Positions 1-6,676 of a DNA stretch of 20,372 nt are shown piece by piece. The translations under genes and the position numbers were made by a program. A model generated the notes under the pieces. That model saw only the letters and a program-made list of their open reading frames with translations, searched no databases and was not told the origin of the DNA. Every line of letters starts with the position of its first letter. Within the stretch, counting starts at the first letter, position 1. This stretch comes from DATIRA01 sp964553405 (GTDB lineage: Bacteria; Pseudomonadota; Gammaproteobacteria; Steroidobacterales; Steroidobacteraceae): contig CAZKLS010000043.1 of assembly GCA_964553405.1 (NCBI GenBank), positions 1-20,372 on the forward strand. Reading direction: 5' to 3'.

Positions 1-596
1 AGGACGCCGCGAAGCCGGATTCCGCGCACGACTTCGGTCGCAACGTCATTCCCGACGCGATCGACAAGCTGCGGGTGTTCGCCTATCCGTTCGAGGACGT
101 GCGGACCAAGGCGCAGAACTACTGGCGCGACGTCGGCACGGTCGAAGCCTACTACGAGGCGAACATGGAGCTGGTGCGGGTTTCGCCGGAGCTCAACATC
201 TACGACGAGCAGTGGCCGATCTGGACCTACCAGGAGCAGTTGCCGCCGGCGAAGTTCGTGTTCGACGACAACGACCGGCGCGGACAGGCTGTGGACTCGA
301 TGGTGTCGGGAGGTTGCATCATCTCGGGGTCCCGGGTCGCGAACTCGCTGCTGTTCTCGAACGTGCGCGTGCACGACTACAGTCAGGTCGAGCGCTCGGT
401 GATACTGCCGCGGGTCCGGATCGGCGAGCGCTGCGTCATCCGGGACGCGATCATCGACTCCGGCACCGTCATCCCGGACGGAATGCAGATCGGCGTCGAC
501 AAGGAAGCCGACCGCGCGCGCTTTCACGTCACCGAGGGCGGCATCGTGCTCGCCACGTCGAAGATGCTCAGGCGGGTGGCAGCCCAGGGCGGCTGA
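1..596 (+). CDS. glgC: Glucose-1-phosphate adenylyltransferase, C-terminal part (5' end outside window)
   Basis: The frame is open from base 3 to the TGA at 594-596, so about 197 C-terminal residues are visible and the start lies upstream of the window. GlgC makes ADP-glucose from ATP and glucose-1-phosphate, the committed step of bacterial glycogen synthesis, in the cytoplasm. The first residues (DFGRNVIPDAI) and the downstream stretches YPFEDV and YWRDVGTVEAYYEANMEL are hallmarks of the end of the nucleotidyltransferase domain. They are followed by a left-handed beta-helix domain with hexapeptide-like turns (SGGCIISGS, VERSVILPRVRIG, IIDSGTVIPDG) that carries allosteric and oligomer contacts in this family. 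The glycogen synthase gene glgA lies about 0.5 kb downstream on the opposite strand, which supports the call. The next gene starts 20 bp after the stop and is probably cotranscribed. Confidence 0.95.
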   Translation, partial: DAAKPDSAHDFGRNVIPDAIDKLRVFAYPFEDVRTKAQNYWRDVGTVEAYYEANMELVRVSPELNIYDEQWPIWTYQEQLPPAKFVFDDNDRRGQAVDSMVSGGCIISGSRVANSLLFSNVRVHDYSQVERSVILPRVRIGERCVIRDAIIDSGTVIPDGMQIGVDKEADRARFHVTEGGIVLATSKMLRRVAAQGG

Positions 597-616
597 AGCG
601 GGAGGATGCGATAAAG

Positions 617-1117
617 ATGCGAAGAATGCTCACACGGGCCACGGCGCTGCTCGCGCTGCTGGCCGTGCTCGCCTCATGTGCGACCGGGCCGAAGCTCGAG
701 ACCCCGCGCCTGAAGGTCATTGGCATCGAGATGATGTCCACCGACATGTTCGCGCAGCGCTTCAAGGTCCGGATGCTGGTGCAGAACCCGAACGACATGG
801 AGCTGCAGGTCCGCGGGCTGGACTACCAGATCATCCTGATGGGCGACAGCTTCGCGGACGGGGTCAGCAACGACCAGTTCCTGCTGCCGGCTCTGGGCGA
901 GGCGGAGTTCGACATGATGATCACGACCAACTTCGTCAGCAGCTTCGGCCGGCTGATCAGCCGCATGGGCGGCGGCAAGCTGGAGGACATCGAGTACGAG
1001 ATCGTCGGCAAGATCTTCGTCGACAAGGGGATGCTCAGGAAGATCCCGTTCAGTCACCGCGGCACGGTGGACTTCTCGCGCGCACTGGGCGAGAAGAAGG
1101 GCGAGCAGGCGCTCTAG
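617..1117 (+). CDS. LEA type 2 (WHy-like) outer-membrane lipoprotein
   Basis: The product has 166 residues. The ATG at 617 is preceded by GGAGG at 601-605 and is followed at once by a lipoprotein signal: positive n-region (MRRMLTR), hydrophobic core, and lipobox L18-A19-S20-C21. Residue +2 is Ala, so export to the outer membrane is expected. The mature part matches the LEA_2/WHy pattern: VRMLVQNPNDMELQVRGLDY is the typical NPN-containing strand, and a predicted beta-sandwich follows. Proteins of this kind are common proteobacterial periplasmic lipoproteins with no established reaction; water-stress roles are known for plant relatives only. It follows glgC by 20 bp and converges on glgA with 12 bp between the stops. 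Family assignment is fairly firm, function is unknown. Confidence 0.8.
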   Translation: MRRMLTRATALLALLAVLASCATGPKLETPRLKVIGIEMMSTDMFAQRFKVRMLVQNPNDMELQVRGLDYQIILMGDSFADGVSNDQFLLPALGEAEFDMMITTNFVSSFGRLISRMGGGKLEDIEYEIVGKIFVDKGMLRKIPFSHRGTVDFSRALGEKKGEQAL

Positions 1118-1129
1118 GCCGGTCGTGCC

Positions 1130-2587
1130 TCAGGTCGCGGCCGCGAGTTGCGCGTAGAGCCGCTCGTACTCCGCGCCCTGCCTGTCCCAGGAGAAGTCCT
1201 CGCTCATGCCGTTCTGCACGAGCCGTCGCCAGACGCTCGGCCAGGCATACCACTCCAGCGCCGTCGACAGGGCCCAGCGCACGGCCTCTGCATCGAAGTC
1301 GTTGAACACGACGCCGGTGCCCTGGCCCGTCGCCGGATCGAAGTGCCGCACCGAGTCGGCCAGCCCGCCGGTGCGCCGCACGATCGGCACCGTGCCGTAG
1401 CGCATGCTGTACATCTGGTTGAGGCCGCAGGGTTCGTACATCGAAGGCATCAGGAACATGTCCGCGGCCGCCTCGATCAGGTGCGCGAGCTCTTCGCTGT
1501 AGCCGCTGTAGAACACGGCACGACCGGGAAAGCGCTGCTGCAGGCCGTGCAGGAAGCGCTCGTAGCGGGACTCGCCGCTGCCGAGCACGACGAGCCGGAC
1601 GTCGCGGCTGGCGAGCAGTTCGGGCAGCACGTCGAACAGCAGGTCGATGCCCTTCTGCGAGGTCAGCCGGCTCACCATTCCGATCAGCGGCGTCGCCGAC
1701 GGCGTGGGCATGCGCAGCAGGTCGAGCAGCGCCGACTTGTTGAGCGCCTTGCCGCTCAGGTCGCCGGAATCGAAGTGGTGCGGGATGAAGCGGTCCGTTG
1801 ACGGATTCCACTCGTCGTAGTCCACGCCGTTCAGGATGCCGTGCAGTGCGGCGCCGCGGGCCCGCAGGTCGGCGTCGAGGCCGTGGCCGCCTTCCGGACT
1901 GCGGATTTCCCGCGCGTAGGTCGGGCTGACCGTCGTGATCGCATCGGCGTAGATCACGCCGTGGCGCATCGGGTTGACGCGGCCTGCCGCGAGGTCCGAC
2001 TGGTGCAGCATCGAGCGCTCGACGCCGGGACCGACGTCGGCCCAGGACGCGGCGCCGAAGATCCCCTGGTAGCCGATGTTGTGGATCGTGAATACGCTGC
2101 GCGTCTCGCCGAACAGCTGCCGGTCCCAGCCGTACGCAGTCTTCAACAGCAGCGGCCCGAACGCCGTGTGCCAGTCGTTGCAGTGCAGGATCTGCGGCGC
2201 GAAGCCCATCACCTGGCAGCACTCGAGCGCGGCACGCGTCAGCATCAGGTAGCGCAGGTGTTCGTCGTGCGAGTCGGAGTAGATCAACGGCCGGTCGAAC
2301 AGCGGGGGGCAGTCGACCATGTACACGCGCAGCGGCGTGCCGGCCGCGTCGGCTGCGTGCACGTCGTAGCGGTACTCGTGCGAGCCGACCTTGACGGATC
2401 GGCCCTGCAGGTCGCCGACCGGGTGATGCTCCACGCCCCGCAGTTCCATCTGCCCGTGCAGCGGGACGAAGACGCGGACGTCGTGCCGCTGTCGCGCGAG
2501 ATAGCGCGTCAGCGCCGTCGAGACGTCGCCGAGCCCGCCGCTCTTGGCGAGCGGCGCGAACTCGGCGGACACGAAGCAGATTCGCAT
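1130..2587 (-). CDS. glgA: Glycogen synthase (ADP-glucose-dependent, GT5)
   Basis: The product has 485 residues, the normal GlgA length. It transfers glucose from ADP-glucose to the non-reducing end of alpha-1,4-glucan. The N-terminal Rossmann domain opens MRICFVSAEFAPLAKSGGLG, with K15-S-G-G-L-G matching the KxGGL ADP-glucose-binding motif. HNIGYQG, and SRLTSQKG at the start of the second Rossmann domain, are also present. E385 begins the EPCGLNQ motif equivalent to the catalytic Glu of the family, followed by RRTGGLAD. No strong Shine-Dalgarno is visible before the ATG, but the start fits the family N-terminus exactly. It lies 67 bp downstream of phaR on the same strand, so it may share the phaP-phaR transcript as well as pairing functionally with glgC at the window start. 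Confidence 0.96.
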   Translation of the reverse strand: MRICFVSAEFAPLAKSGGLGDVSTALTRYLARQRHDVRVFVPLHGQMELRGVEHHPVGDLQGRSVKVGSHEYRYDVHAADAAGTPLRVYMVDCPPLFDRPLIYSDSHDEHLRYLMLTRAALECCQVMGFAPQILHCNDWHTAFGPLLLKTAYGWDRQLFGETRSVFTIHNIGYQGIFGAASWADVGPGVERSMLHQSDLAAGRVNPMRHGVIYADAITTVSPTYAREIRSPEGGHGLDADLRARGAALHGILNGVDYDEWNPSTDRFIPHHFDSGDLSGKALNKSALLDLLRMPTPSATPLIGMVSRLTSQKGIDLLFDVLPELLASRDVRLVVLGSGESRYERFLHGLQQRFPGRAVFYSGYSEELAHLIEAAADMFLMPSMYEPCGLNQMYSMRYGTVPIVRRTGGLADSVRHFDPATGQGTGVVFNDFDAEAVRWALSTALEWYAWPSVWRRLVQNGMSEDFSWDRQGAEYERLYAQLAAAT

Positions 2588-2654
2588 GGCAGTGTCGGGG
2601 TTGTCCGAGGTTGCTCCGCCGGGACAGCCGCGCAGGAACGGCGTTCCGGTCAGG

Positions 2655-3131
2655 TCACTTGTCTTCGTCGCGCCCCTTGTCGCGTTTCGAGATCAGCGCC
2701 TTCAGCATGCCGTCCTGCATCTTGGACAGCGCCTCCAGGTTCTGGCGCGTCAGGTCGGCCATCGTCGCGAGCGGCGTGTTCGCCACGATCTTCGAGATCT
2801 GCGACTGGAGAAGTTCCTGCTGCCGGAGGAAGGTCTCGACGCTGCGCTCGAGGAAGCTGGCCAGCAGCCCCTGCATCGGGTTGCCGTAGAAGCGGATGAT
2901 CGACTCGAGCACCGCCGTGGAGAGGATCGGGCGACCGAACTGCTCCTGGTCGGCGATGACCTGCAGCAATATCTGGCGCGTGAGGTCCCGGCCGGTCTTG
3001 TCCTCGACCACGCGGACCTTTTCTCCCTTGACGATCAGGCCGCGGATGTCGTCCAGCGTGATGTGCCGGCTCTGCGAGGCGTCGTACAGGCGCCGGTTGG
3101 CGTATTTCTTGATCAGGCGTTCCTGCGTCAT
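2655..3131 (-). CDS. phaR: Polyhydroxyalkanoate synthesis repressor PhaR
   Basis: The product has 158 residues. PhaR is a DNA-binding protein that represses phasin (and often its own) transcription and is released when it binds nascent PHA granules. Residues 6-60 form the PHB/PHA accumulation regulator DNA-binding domain, with the signature LIKKYANRRLYDASQSRHIT, then DIRGLIVKGEKVRVVEDKTG and DLTRQILLQVI. The rest is the helical PHB_acc part (RQQELLQSQISKI). The reading frame stays open upstream, but the extra residues are arginine-rich and unlike the family, so the ATG at 3131 is the start. The Shine-Dalgarno is weak. Downstream of phaP on the same strand with two inverted repeats between them, and 67 bp upstream of glgA. 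Confidence 0.94.
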   Translation of the reverse strand: MTQERLIKKYANRRLYDASQSRHITLDDIRGLIVKGEKVRVVEDKTGRDLTRQILLQVIADQEQFGRPILSTAVLESIIRFYGNPMQGLLASFLERSVETFLRQQELLQSQISKIVANTPLATMADLTRQNLEALSKMQDGMLKALISKRDKGRDEDK

Positions 3132-3155
3132 GCCGCGCAGTTTACCCGTGATTTT

Positions 3156-3176
3156 GCGCTGCACGAAACGCAGCGC
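3156..3176. repeat. Inverted repeat in the phaR leader (possible operator or hairpin)
   Basis: GCGCTGC at 3156-3162 and GCAGCGC at 3170-3176 form a perfect 7-bp inverted repeat around a 7-nt spacer, flanked by TTTT on one side and, after CGC, AAAA on the other. It sits 25 bp upstream of the phaR start. The arms contain CTGC and GCAG, the kind of TGC-rich half-sites reported for PhaR in other bacteria, but the spacing is longer than I recall for those sites. It could be an autoregulatory operator or an RNA hairpin near the ribosome-binding region. Confidence 0.4.
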
Positions 3177-3189
3177 CGCAAAAGCGGAG

Positions 3190-3217
3190 GCGGCGGACGT
3201 CGCACCGGGTCCGCCGC
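3190..3217 (-). terminator. Hairpin after the phaP stop, weak terminator or attenuator
   Basis: GCGGCGGAC at 3190-3198 pairs perfectly with GTCCGCCGC at 3209-3217, a 9-bp GC-rich stem with a 10-nt loop, 17 bp after the phaP stop on the minus strand. Only a short TTTT (complement of 3180-3183) follows, six bases beyond the stem, so termination would be partial. That would give more phaP than phaR message, as expected when a structural granule protein precedes its regulator. Confidence 0.35.
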
Positions 3218-3234
3218 GCTCCGTCGGACCGGTA

Positions 3235-3591
3235 TCAGGCGGCCTTGCCGACCTTCTCCGTGGACTCCTCGAACCACTTGGCCATGCTGGCCTGCGCGTC
3301 GGTGGTGAGCTTCGTGAAGTCCTGCTGGCGCTTTGCCGCCTTCTCGACGAACTTGCCGGCAATCTCGGCCTGGCGCGACGCCAGCGTGCCGAGGTCGCGC
3401 GCCTTCACCGAGGCGTTCATCTGGTCGAGGCCGAACTGCAGCCAGTCGCCGGCGAGTTCGTACTGGAAGCGGGCCAGCTTCTCGACGTTGGCGGCGAGCA
3501 GTGTCCCGAACTCGGTCGCCGGTGCGAAGGCGCGGCCGGCCTGTTCGACATAATCCTGAAACGCGCTGAATTCGGTCTTCTTCGTCGCCAT
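3235..3591 (-). CDS. phaP: Phasin family protein
   Basis: The product has 118 residues. It is a small amphipathic helical protein of the phasin_2 type that coats polyhydroxyalkanoate granules and controls their number and size. Typical features are the start TEFSAFQDYVEQAGRAF, a helix-rich body with KLARFQYELAGDWLQFGLDQ, and a lysine- and alanine-rich end. There is no signal peptide. AAGGAGG (complement of 3600-3606) lies 8 nt before the ATG, the strongest ribosome-binding site in the region and in keeping with high expression. Immediate linkage to phaR confirms the PHA context. The PHA synthase itself is not in this window. A promoter with an overlapping palindrome lies just upstream. Confidence 0.9.
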   Translation of the reverse strand: MATKKTEFSAFQDYVEQAGRAFAPATEFGTLLAANVEKLARFQYELAGDWLQFGLDQMNASVKARDLGTLASRQAEIAGKFVEKAAKRQQDFTKLTTDAQASMAKWFEESTEKVGKAA

Positions 3592-3620
3592 GGAACAGCC
3601 CTCCTTAATAAGGTCGGTTG

Positions 3621-3649
3621 ATTCTAGGCCGTGTTATTTTGCAGTGCAA
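3621..3649 (-). promoter_or_regulatory. Candidate phaP promoter with overlapping palindromic operator
   Basis: Read on the minus strand, TTGCAC (complement of 3644-3649) is followed after exactly 17 bp by TAGAAT (complement of 3621-3626), a sigma-70-like pair with a strong -10 box. Transcription would start about 20 bp before the phaP ATG. The perfect palindrome TTGCA-G-TGCAA at 3639-3649 covers the -35 hexamer and holds TGC/GCA half-sites, and another TGCA follows at 3657-3660. A repressor bound there would block RNA polymerase. PhaR, encoded downstream, is the obvious candidate. The sequence match is seen; PhaR binding is inferred. Confidence 0.55.
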
Positions 3650-3740
3650 CATGAAATGCAGCCGCGGGTCCCGGACTGCCCGTGAGCTCCGGGGGAGCGG
3701 CTATAGCATTGTTTTATATTGATAAAGACCCGCTGGATCA

Positions 3741-3752
3741 GCCGAATTCGGC
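3741..3752. repeat. 12-bp perfect palindrome in the phaP/maoC gap
   Basis: GCCGAATTCGGC is a perfect 12-bp palindrome. It lies between an AT-rich patch (about 3701-3727, striking in this GC-rich DNA, containing GCTATAGC and TTTATATTGATAAAG) and the palindrome at 3792. No protein is assigned; it may be an operator or chance. Confidence 0.3.
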
Positions 3753-3791
3753 GATGCGATTCTCGCGCCGTCCCGCGCGGGGCGGGGGTAT

Positions 3792-3806
3792 TTGTGCGCC
3801 GCACAA
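3792..3806. promoter_or_regulatory. 15-bp palindrome upstream of the MaoC-type gene, possible operator
   Basis: TTGTGCG-C-CGCACAA is a perfect 7-1-7 palindrome, 85 bp before the start of the downstream hydratase gene. Like the palindrome over the phaP promoter, it carries TGC/GCA half-sites about a single central base. Shared control of phaP and the hydratase gene by PhaR is a reasonable inference but is not shown. A poor -10-like TACACT lies at 3858-3863. Confidence 0.4.
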
Positions 3807-3891
3807 TCCCCGTGGCGACACCGGGCGCGAAGCCGGGCCTGCGCGGCCGCCGCGACGTACACTGTGTCGGGAAAATCGAGGGGGTCCGGCA

Positions 3892-4368
3892 ATGAGTGAA
3901 GATGCAAGGGCGGCCGCGCTGGCCACCCTGTCTGCGGCGGTTGGACGCGAAGTCCACGTCAGCGACTGGCTGGAAGTGACCCAGCAAAGGGTGAACGAGT
4001 TCGCCGAGGCGACCGGCGACCACCAGTGGATACACGTCGACCACGAGCGCGCGGTCCGGGAGTCGCCCTGGCGCACGACCATCGCCCATGGGTATCTGAC
4101 GCTTTCGCTGTACCCGATGTTGCGCGGGCTCGTGGATTCGCAGACTCCGCCGTATCCCGGCGTGCGCCAGGTGATCAACTACGGGCTCGACAAGCTGCGC
4201 TTTCCGAACGCGGTCAAGGTCGGCGCGCGGATCCGTGCCCGCTGCACGATCCTCCGTGTCGAGGAGATCCCGGGGGCGCTGCAGATCGCGGAGCAGTACA
4301 CGGTGGAGATCGAGGGTGAAGCGAAGCCCGCATGTGTCGCGGAAGCGATCATGCGCCTGTACTTCTGA
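3892..4368 (+). CDS. MaoC-like (R)-hydratase family protein (NodN type)
   Basis: The product has 158 residues, a single hot-dog domain. MaoC/hydratase-2 proteins hydrate trans-2-enoyl-CoA to (R)-3-hydroxyacyl-CoA, or dehydrate the reverse. The signature GDHQWIHVD at residues 42-50 supplies the expected catalytic pair D43 and H48 with the family's five-residue spacing; AHGYLTLSL follows, where the hot-dog helix carries the conserved HG. The HQWIH variant belongs to the NodN/Rv0130-like branch rather than classical PhaJ. The ATG at 3892 has a GAGGGGG ribosome-binding site 7 nt upstream; the upstream in-frame extension has no family resemblance. Next to phaP and phaR it might supply (R)-3-hydroxyacyl-CoA for PHA synthesis. 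Substrate is uncertain. Confidence 0.85.
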   Translation: MSEDARAAALATLSAAVGREVHVSDWLEVTQQRVNEFAEATGDHQWIHVDHERAVRESPWRTTIAHGYLTLSLYPMLRGLVDSQTPPYPGVRQVINYGLDKLRFPNAVKVGARIRARCTILRVEEIPGALQIAEQYTVEIEGEAKPACVAEAIMRLYF

Positions 4369-4384
4369 TTTCCGGTGCTTCGCT

Positions 4385-4407
4385 GCTCATTCCCGTCCGG
4401 AATGAGC
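4385..4407 (+). terminator. Hairpin after the MaoC-type gene (terminator-like, no U-tract)
   Basis: GCTCATTCC (4385-4393) and GGAATGAGC (4399-4407) form a perfect 9-bp stem with a 5-nt loop, 16 bp after the stop codon. A second short palindrome (GCCCGCGGGC) follows directly. There is no run of T, so this is a possible transcript end or a stabilising structure rather than a classic intrinsic terminator. Confidence 0.45.
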
Positions 4408-4425
4408 CGGCCCGCGGGCTTCACA

Positions 4426-4431
4426 TATAGT
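4426..4431 (+). promoter_or_regulatory. Possible -10 box for cysK
   Basis: TATAGT matches the -10 consensus at five of six positions and lies 35 bp before the cysK start, giving a leader of about 29 nt that includes the ribosome-binding site. No good -35 hexamer is visible at 16-18 bp spacing, partly because the preceding hairpin occupies that stretch. Confidence 0.3.
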
Positions 4432-4466
4432 CGAAGAGCAGACTGCGCAGGGGGAGGAACCAAGCC

Positions 4467-5408
4467 TTGATCTACGACAGCATTCTCCAGACCATCGGGC
4501 GCACGCCGATCGTCCGGGTCAATCGCCTCGCGCCCGGGCACGTGGACATGTACGTGAAGTGCGAGTACTTCAACCCGCTGTCCTCTGTGAAGGACCGCCT
4601 AGCGATCGCGATCATCGAGGACGCCGAGCGCAGTGGGGCACTGAAGCCCGGCCAGACGGTGGTCGAGGCCACCTCCGGCAACACCGGCATCGCGCTGGCG
4701 ATGGTCTGTGCGGCCAAGGGCTATCCGTTCGTCGCGCTGATGGTCGAGACCTTCTCGGTGGAGCGGCGCAAGATCATGCGCATGCTCGGTGCGAAGGTGA
4801 TCCTGACGCCTGCCGCAGAGCGTGGCAGCGGCATGGTGCGCAAGGCCGAGGAACTCGCGAAGAAACACGGCTGGTTCCTTGCGCGCCAGTTCGAGAACCC
4901 GGCCAATCCCGCCTACCACCGGCAGACGACCGGCGCGGAGATCCTGAGTGATTTCGCCGGCCGGCGACTCGACGCGTTCGTCACGGGCTGGGGAACCGGC
5001 GGCACGCTGACCGGAGCCGGCGAGTTGATCAGGCTCGCCCGGCCCGAGGTTCGAATCGTCGCGACGGAGCCCGCGGGCGCGTCGCTGCTGGCGGGCGCCG
5101 AGTGGAAGCCCCACAAGATCCAGGGCTGGACCCCGGACTTCGTGCCGCCGGTGCTGAACCGCGCAGTACCGCACGAGATCGTCCCGGTCACTGACGAGGA
5201 ATCGATCGCCGCGGCGCGGTCCCTCGCCGCGAAGGAGGGCATCTTCTGCGGCATCTCGGCCGGAGGCACGTTTGCCGCGGCGCTGAAGGTCGCCGAGCAG
5301 GCCGCGAAGGGCTCGGTGATTCTCGCGATGCTGCCCGACACCGGCGAGCGCTACATGTCGACGCCGCTGTTCGAGGGTATCGCAGAGGGATCCGACCCCG
5401 AGCCCTGA
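4467..5408 (+). CDS. cysK: Cysteine synthase (O-acetylserine sulfhydrylase), CysK type
   Basis: The product has 313 residues. This PLP enzyme makes L-cysteine from O-acetylserine and sulfide. SVKDR puts the PLP Schiff-base lysine at K42; TSGNTGIAL is the substrate-binding loop, GTGGTLTGAG the phosphate-binding glycine loop, and CGISAGGTF and PDTGERYMST complete the signature. The start is TTG at 4467: GGGGAGGA at 4451-4458 lies 8 nt upstream and the next residues (IYDSILQTIGRTPIVRVNRL) are the canonical N-terminus, so no ATG start is plausible. CysK and CysM are hard to separate by eye; the QTIGRTP and NPLSSVKDR forms favour CysK. It stands alone, flanked by a hairpin and a long leader to the efflux operon. 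Confidence 0.93.
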   Translation: MIYDSILQTIGRTPIVRVNRLAPGHVDMYVKCEYFNPLSSVKDRLAIAIIEDAERSGALKPGQTVVEATSGNTGIALAMVCAAKGYPFVALMVETFSVERRKIMRMLGAKVILTPAAERGSGMVRKAEELAKKHGWFLARQFENPANPAYHRQTTGAEILSDFAGRRLDAFVTGWGTGGTLTGAGELIRLARPEVRIVATEPAGASLLAGAEWKPHKIQGWTPDFVPPVLNRAVPHEIVPVTDEESIAAARSLAAKEGIFCGISAGGTFAAALKVAEQAAKGSVILAMLPDTGERYMSTPLFEGIAEGSDPEP

Positions 5409-5480
5409 CCGCGGGCACCGGGACCGGCTGCGCCGGGGGCCGGCCGCGCGCCGCGTCCGCAGGGCGGCCTCCGGCTGCAT

Positions 5481-5515
5481 CTTCGCGGCGGCGAACTGCG
5501 AAGAGGTGCGATAAT
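5481..5515 (+). promoter_or_regulatory. Candidate RND operon promoter with GCGAA repeats
   Basis: TGCGATAAT (5507-5515) is an extended -10 element 42 bp before the adaptor start. Just upstream CTTCGC (5481-5486), GCGAA (5491-5495) and GCGAAG (5498-5503) form overlapping inverted repeats: CTTCGC pairs with GCGAAG across 11 nt, and TTCGC with GCGAA across 4 nt. They occupy the place where a -35 box would be, so they may be a regulator site. No efflux regulator gene is adjacent. Confidence 0.4.
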
Positions 5516-5557
5516 TCGTGCCCGTCGTCGCGTCGACCCTGCCAGAAGCCGTCCCAG

Positions 5558-6676
5558 ATGTCCGACTCACTCAAGAAGGTGCTGACCGGCGCCGTCATCG
5601 GCGCGCTGCTGGTCGGTTTCCTGTGGCACGCGTCGCTGCGGCGCGGCGGACCCGCTCCGGCCGCGCCGTCGGCGGGCGGTGGCAGCGCGCGGCCCGCGGT
5701 GGCCGTGGTCACTGCGCCGGTGCGGGCCGAGCGCCTCGCTTTCGAGCTCGAGGCGCTGGGCACGGCCCGGGCCAACGAGTCGGTCGACGTGACGGCCAAG
5801 GTCTCGAACCTCGTCACCGCGGTGAAGTTCGCCGAGGGACAGCAGGTGCAGCAGGGCGCGGTACTGGTCGAGCTCGATGGCGCCCAGGCGCGGGCCGATC
5901 TCGCCATCGCCGAGGCGGCGCTCGCGGAGAGCCGCAGCCAGTACGCGCGCAGCCGCGAGCTCTACACGACCCGCGCGCTCTCCGAGGCGCAGCTCGAGCA
6001 GATCGAGGCGACGCTGAAAGCCAACGAGGCCCGCGTCGTCGCGGCGCGTTCGCGGCTCGGCGATACCGTCATCCGCGCGCCGTTCGCCGGACGCGTGGGT
6101 CTTCGCAGGGTCAGCGTCGGCAGCCTGGTCAACCCGGGCACGGTCATCACGACGCTGGACGACACGCGCACGATCAAGCTCGACTTCACGATCCCGGAGA
6201 CATTTCTCGCCGAGGTGAGTCCGGGACTCGCGATCACGGCTCACAGCGTCGCCTACCCCGATCGCAGCTTCACCGGCGAGGTCGCGAGCATCGACTCGCG
6301 CATCGATCCGAGCACCCGCTCGGTGACCGTGCGCGCGCTGGTGCCGAACCCGGAGCGGATCCTCAAGCCCGGCATGTTCCTGACCGTGCGGCTGGTGCGC
6401 GGCGAGCGGGATGCGCTGGTGATTCCCGAGGAGGCGGTCGTGCCGGAGCAGGGCGACGTGTTCGTGTTCGTCATCGAGGACGGCGTCGCCGAGAAGCGGC
6501 TGATACAGACCGGCCAGCGGCGCGTGGGCTCCGTGCAGGTGACCGACGGCCTCGCAGCGGGCGAGGTCGTCGTGATCGAGGGGACCCAGAAGCTGCGTAA
6601 CGGTGCCGAGGTGCGCGTGGTCGGCGAGGCGCCCGCGCCGGAGTCCGCGAGCACCGCGGCGGGAGCCGGGACGTGA
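5558..6676 (+). CDS. RND efflux periplasmic adaptor (membrane fusion protein)
   Basis: The product has 372 residues. It bridges the inner-membrane RND pump to an outer-membrane channel. Residues about 7-24 are a hydrophobic signal/anchor segment, without a lipobox, followed by a Gly/Pro/Ala linker. The HlyD-like order is clear: first lipoyl half (VSNLVTAVKFAEGQQVQQGAVL), an alpha-hairpin (roughly residues 110-170, rich in Ala, Glu and Arg), second lipoyl half (VIRAPFAGRVGLRRVSVGSLV), beta-barrel (LDFTIPETFLAEV) and membrane-proximal domain (VIPEEAVVPEQGDVFVFVIE). The ATG at 5558 has only a weak ribosome-binding site. Its TGA overlaps the GTG of the pump gene (GTGA at 6673-6676), so the two are translationally coupled. 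It belongs to the MdtA/MexE-like group; substrates cannot be told. Confidence 0.93.
   Translation: MSDSLKKVLTGAVIGALLVGFLWHASLRRGGPAPAAPSAGGGSARPAVAVVTAPVRAERLAFELEALGTARANESVDVTAKVSNLVTAVKFAEGQQVQQGAVLVELDGAQARADLAIAEAALAESRSQYARSRELYTTRALSEAQLEQIEATLKANEARVVAARSRLGDTVIRAPFAGRVGLRRVSVGSLVNPGTVITTLDDTRTIKLDFTIPETFLAEVSPGLAITAHSVAYPDRSFTGEVASIDSRIDPSTRSVTVRALVPNPERILKPGMFLTVRLVRGERDALVIPEEAVVPEQGDVFVFVIEDGVAEKRLIQTGQRRVGSVQVTDGLAAGEVVVIEGTQKLRNGAEVRVVGEAPAPESASTAAGAGT

Noticed and set aside
3132..3362. 77-residue N-terminal extension of phaR
   Set aside because: It overlaps the phasin gene, is Arg/Ser-rich and lacks homology; PhaR proteins begin near the ATG at 3131.
3701..3747. Rightward sigma-70 promoter in the AT-rich patch (TTGATA at 3719-3724)
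   Set aside because: The -35 match is good, but the hexamer 17 bp later (CCGAAT) is poor, so I did not call it.
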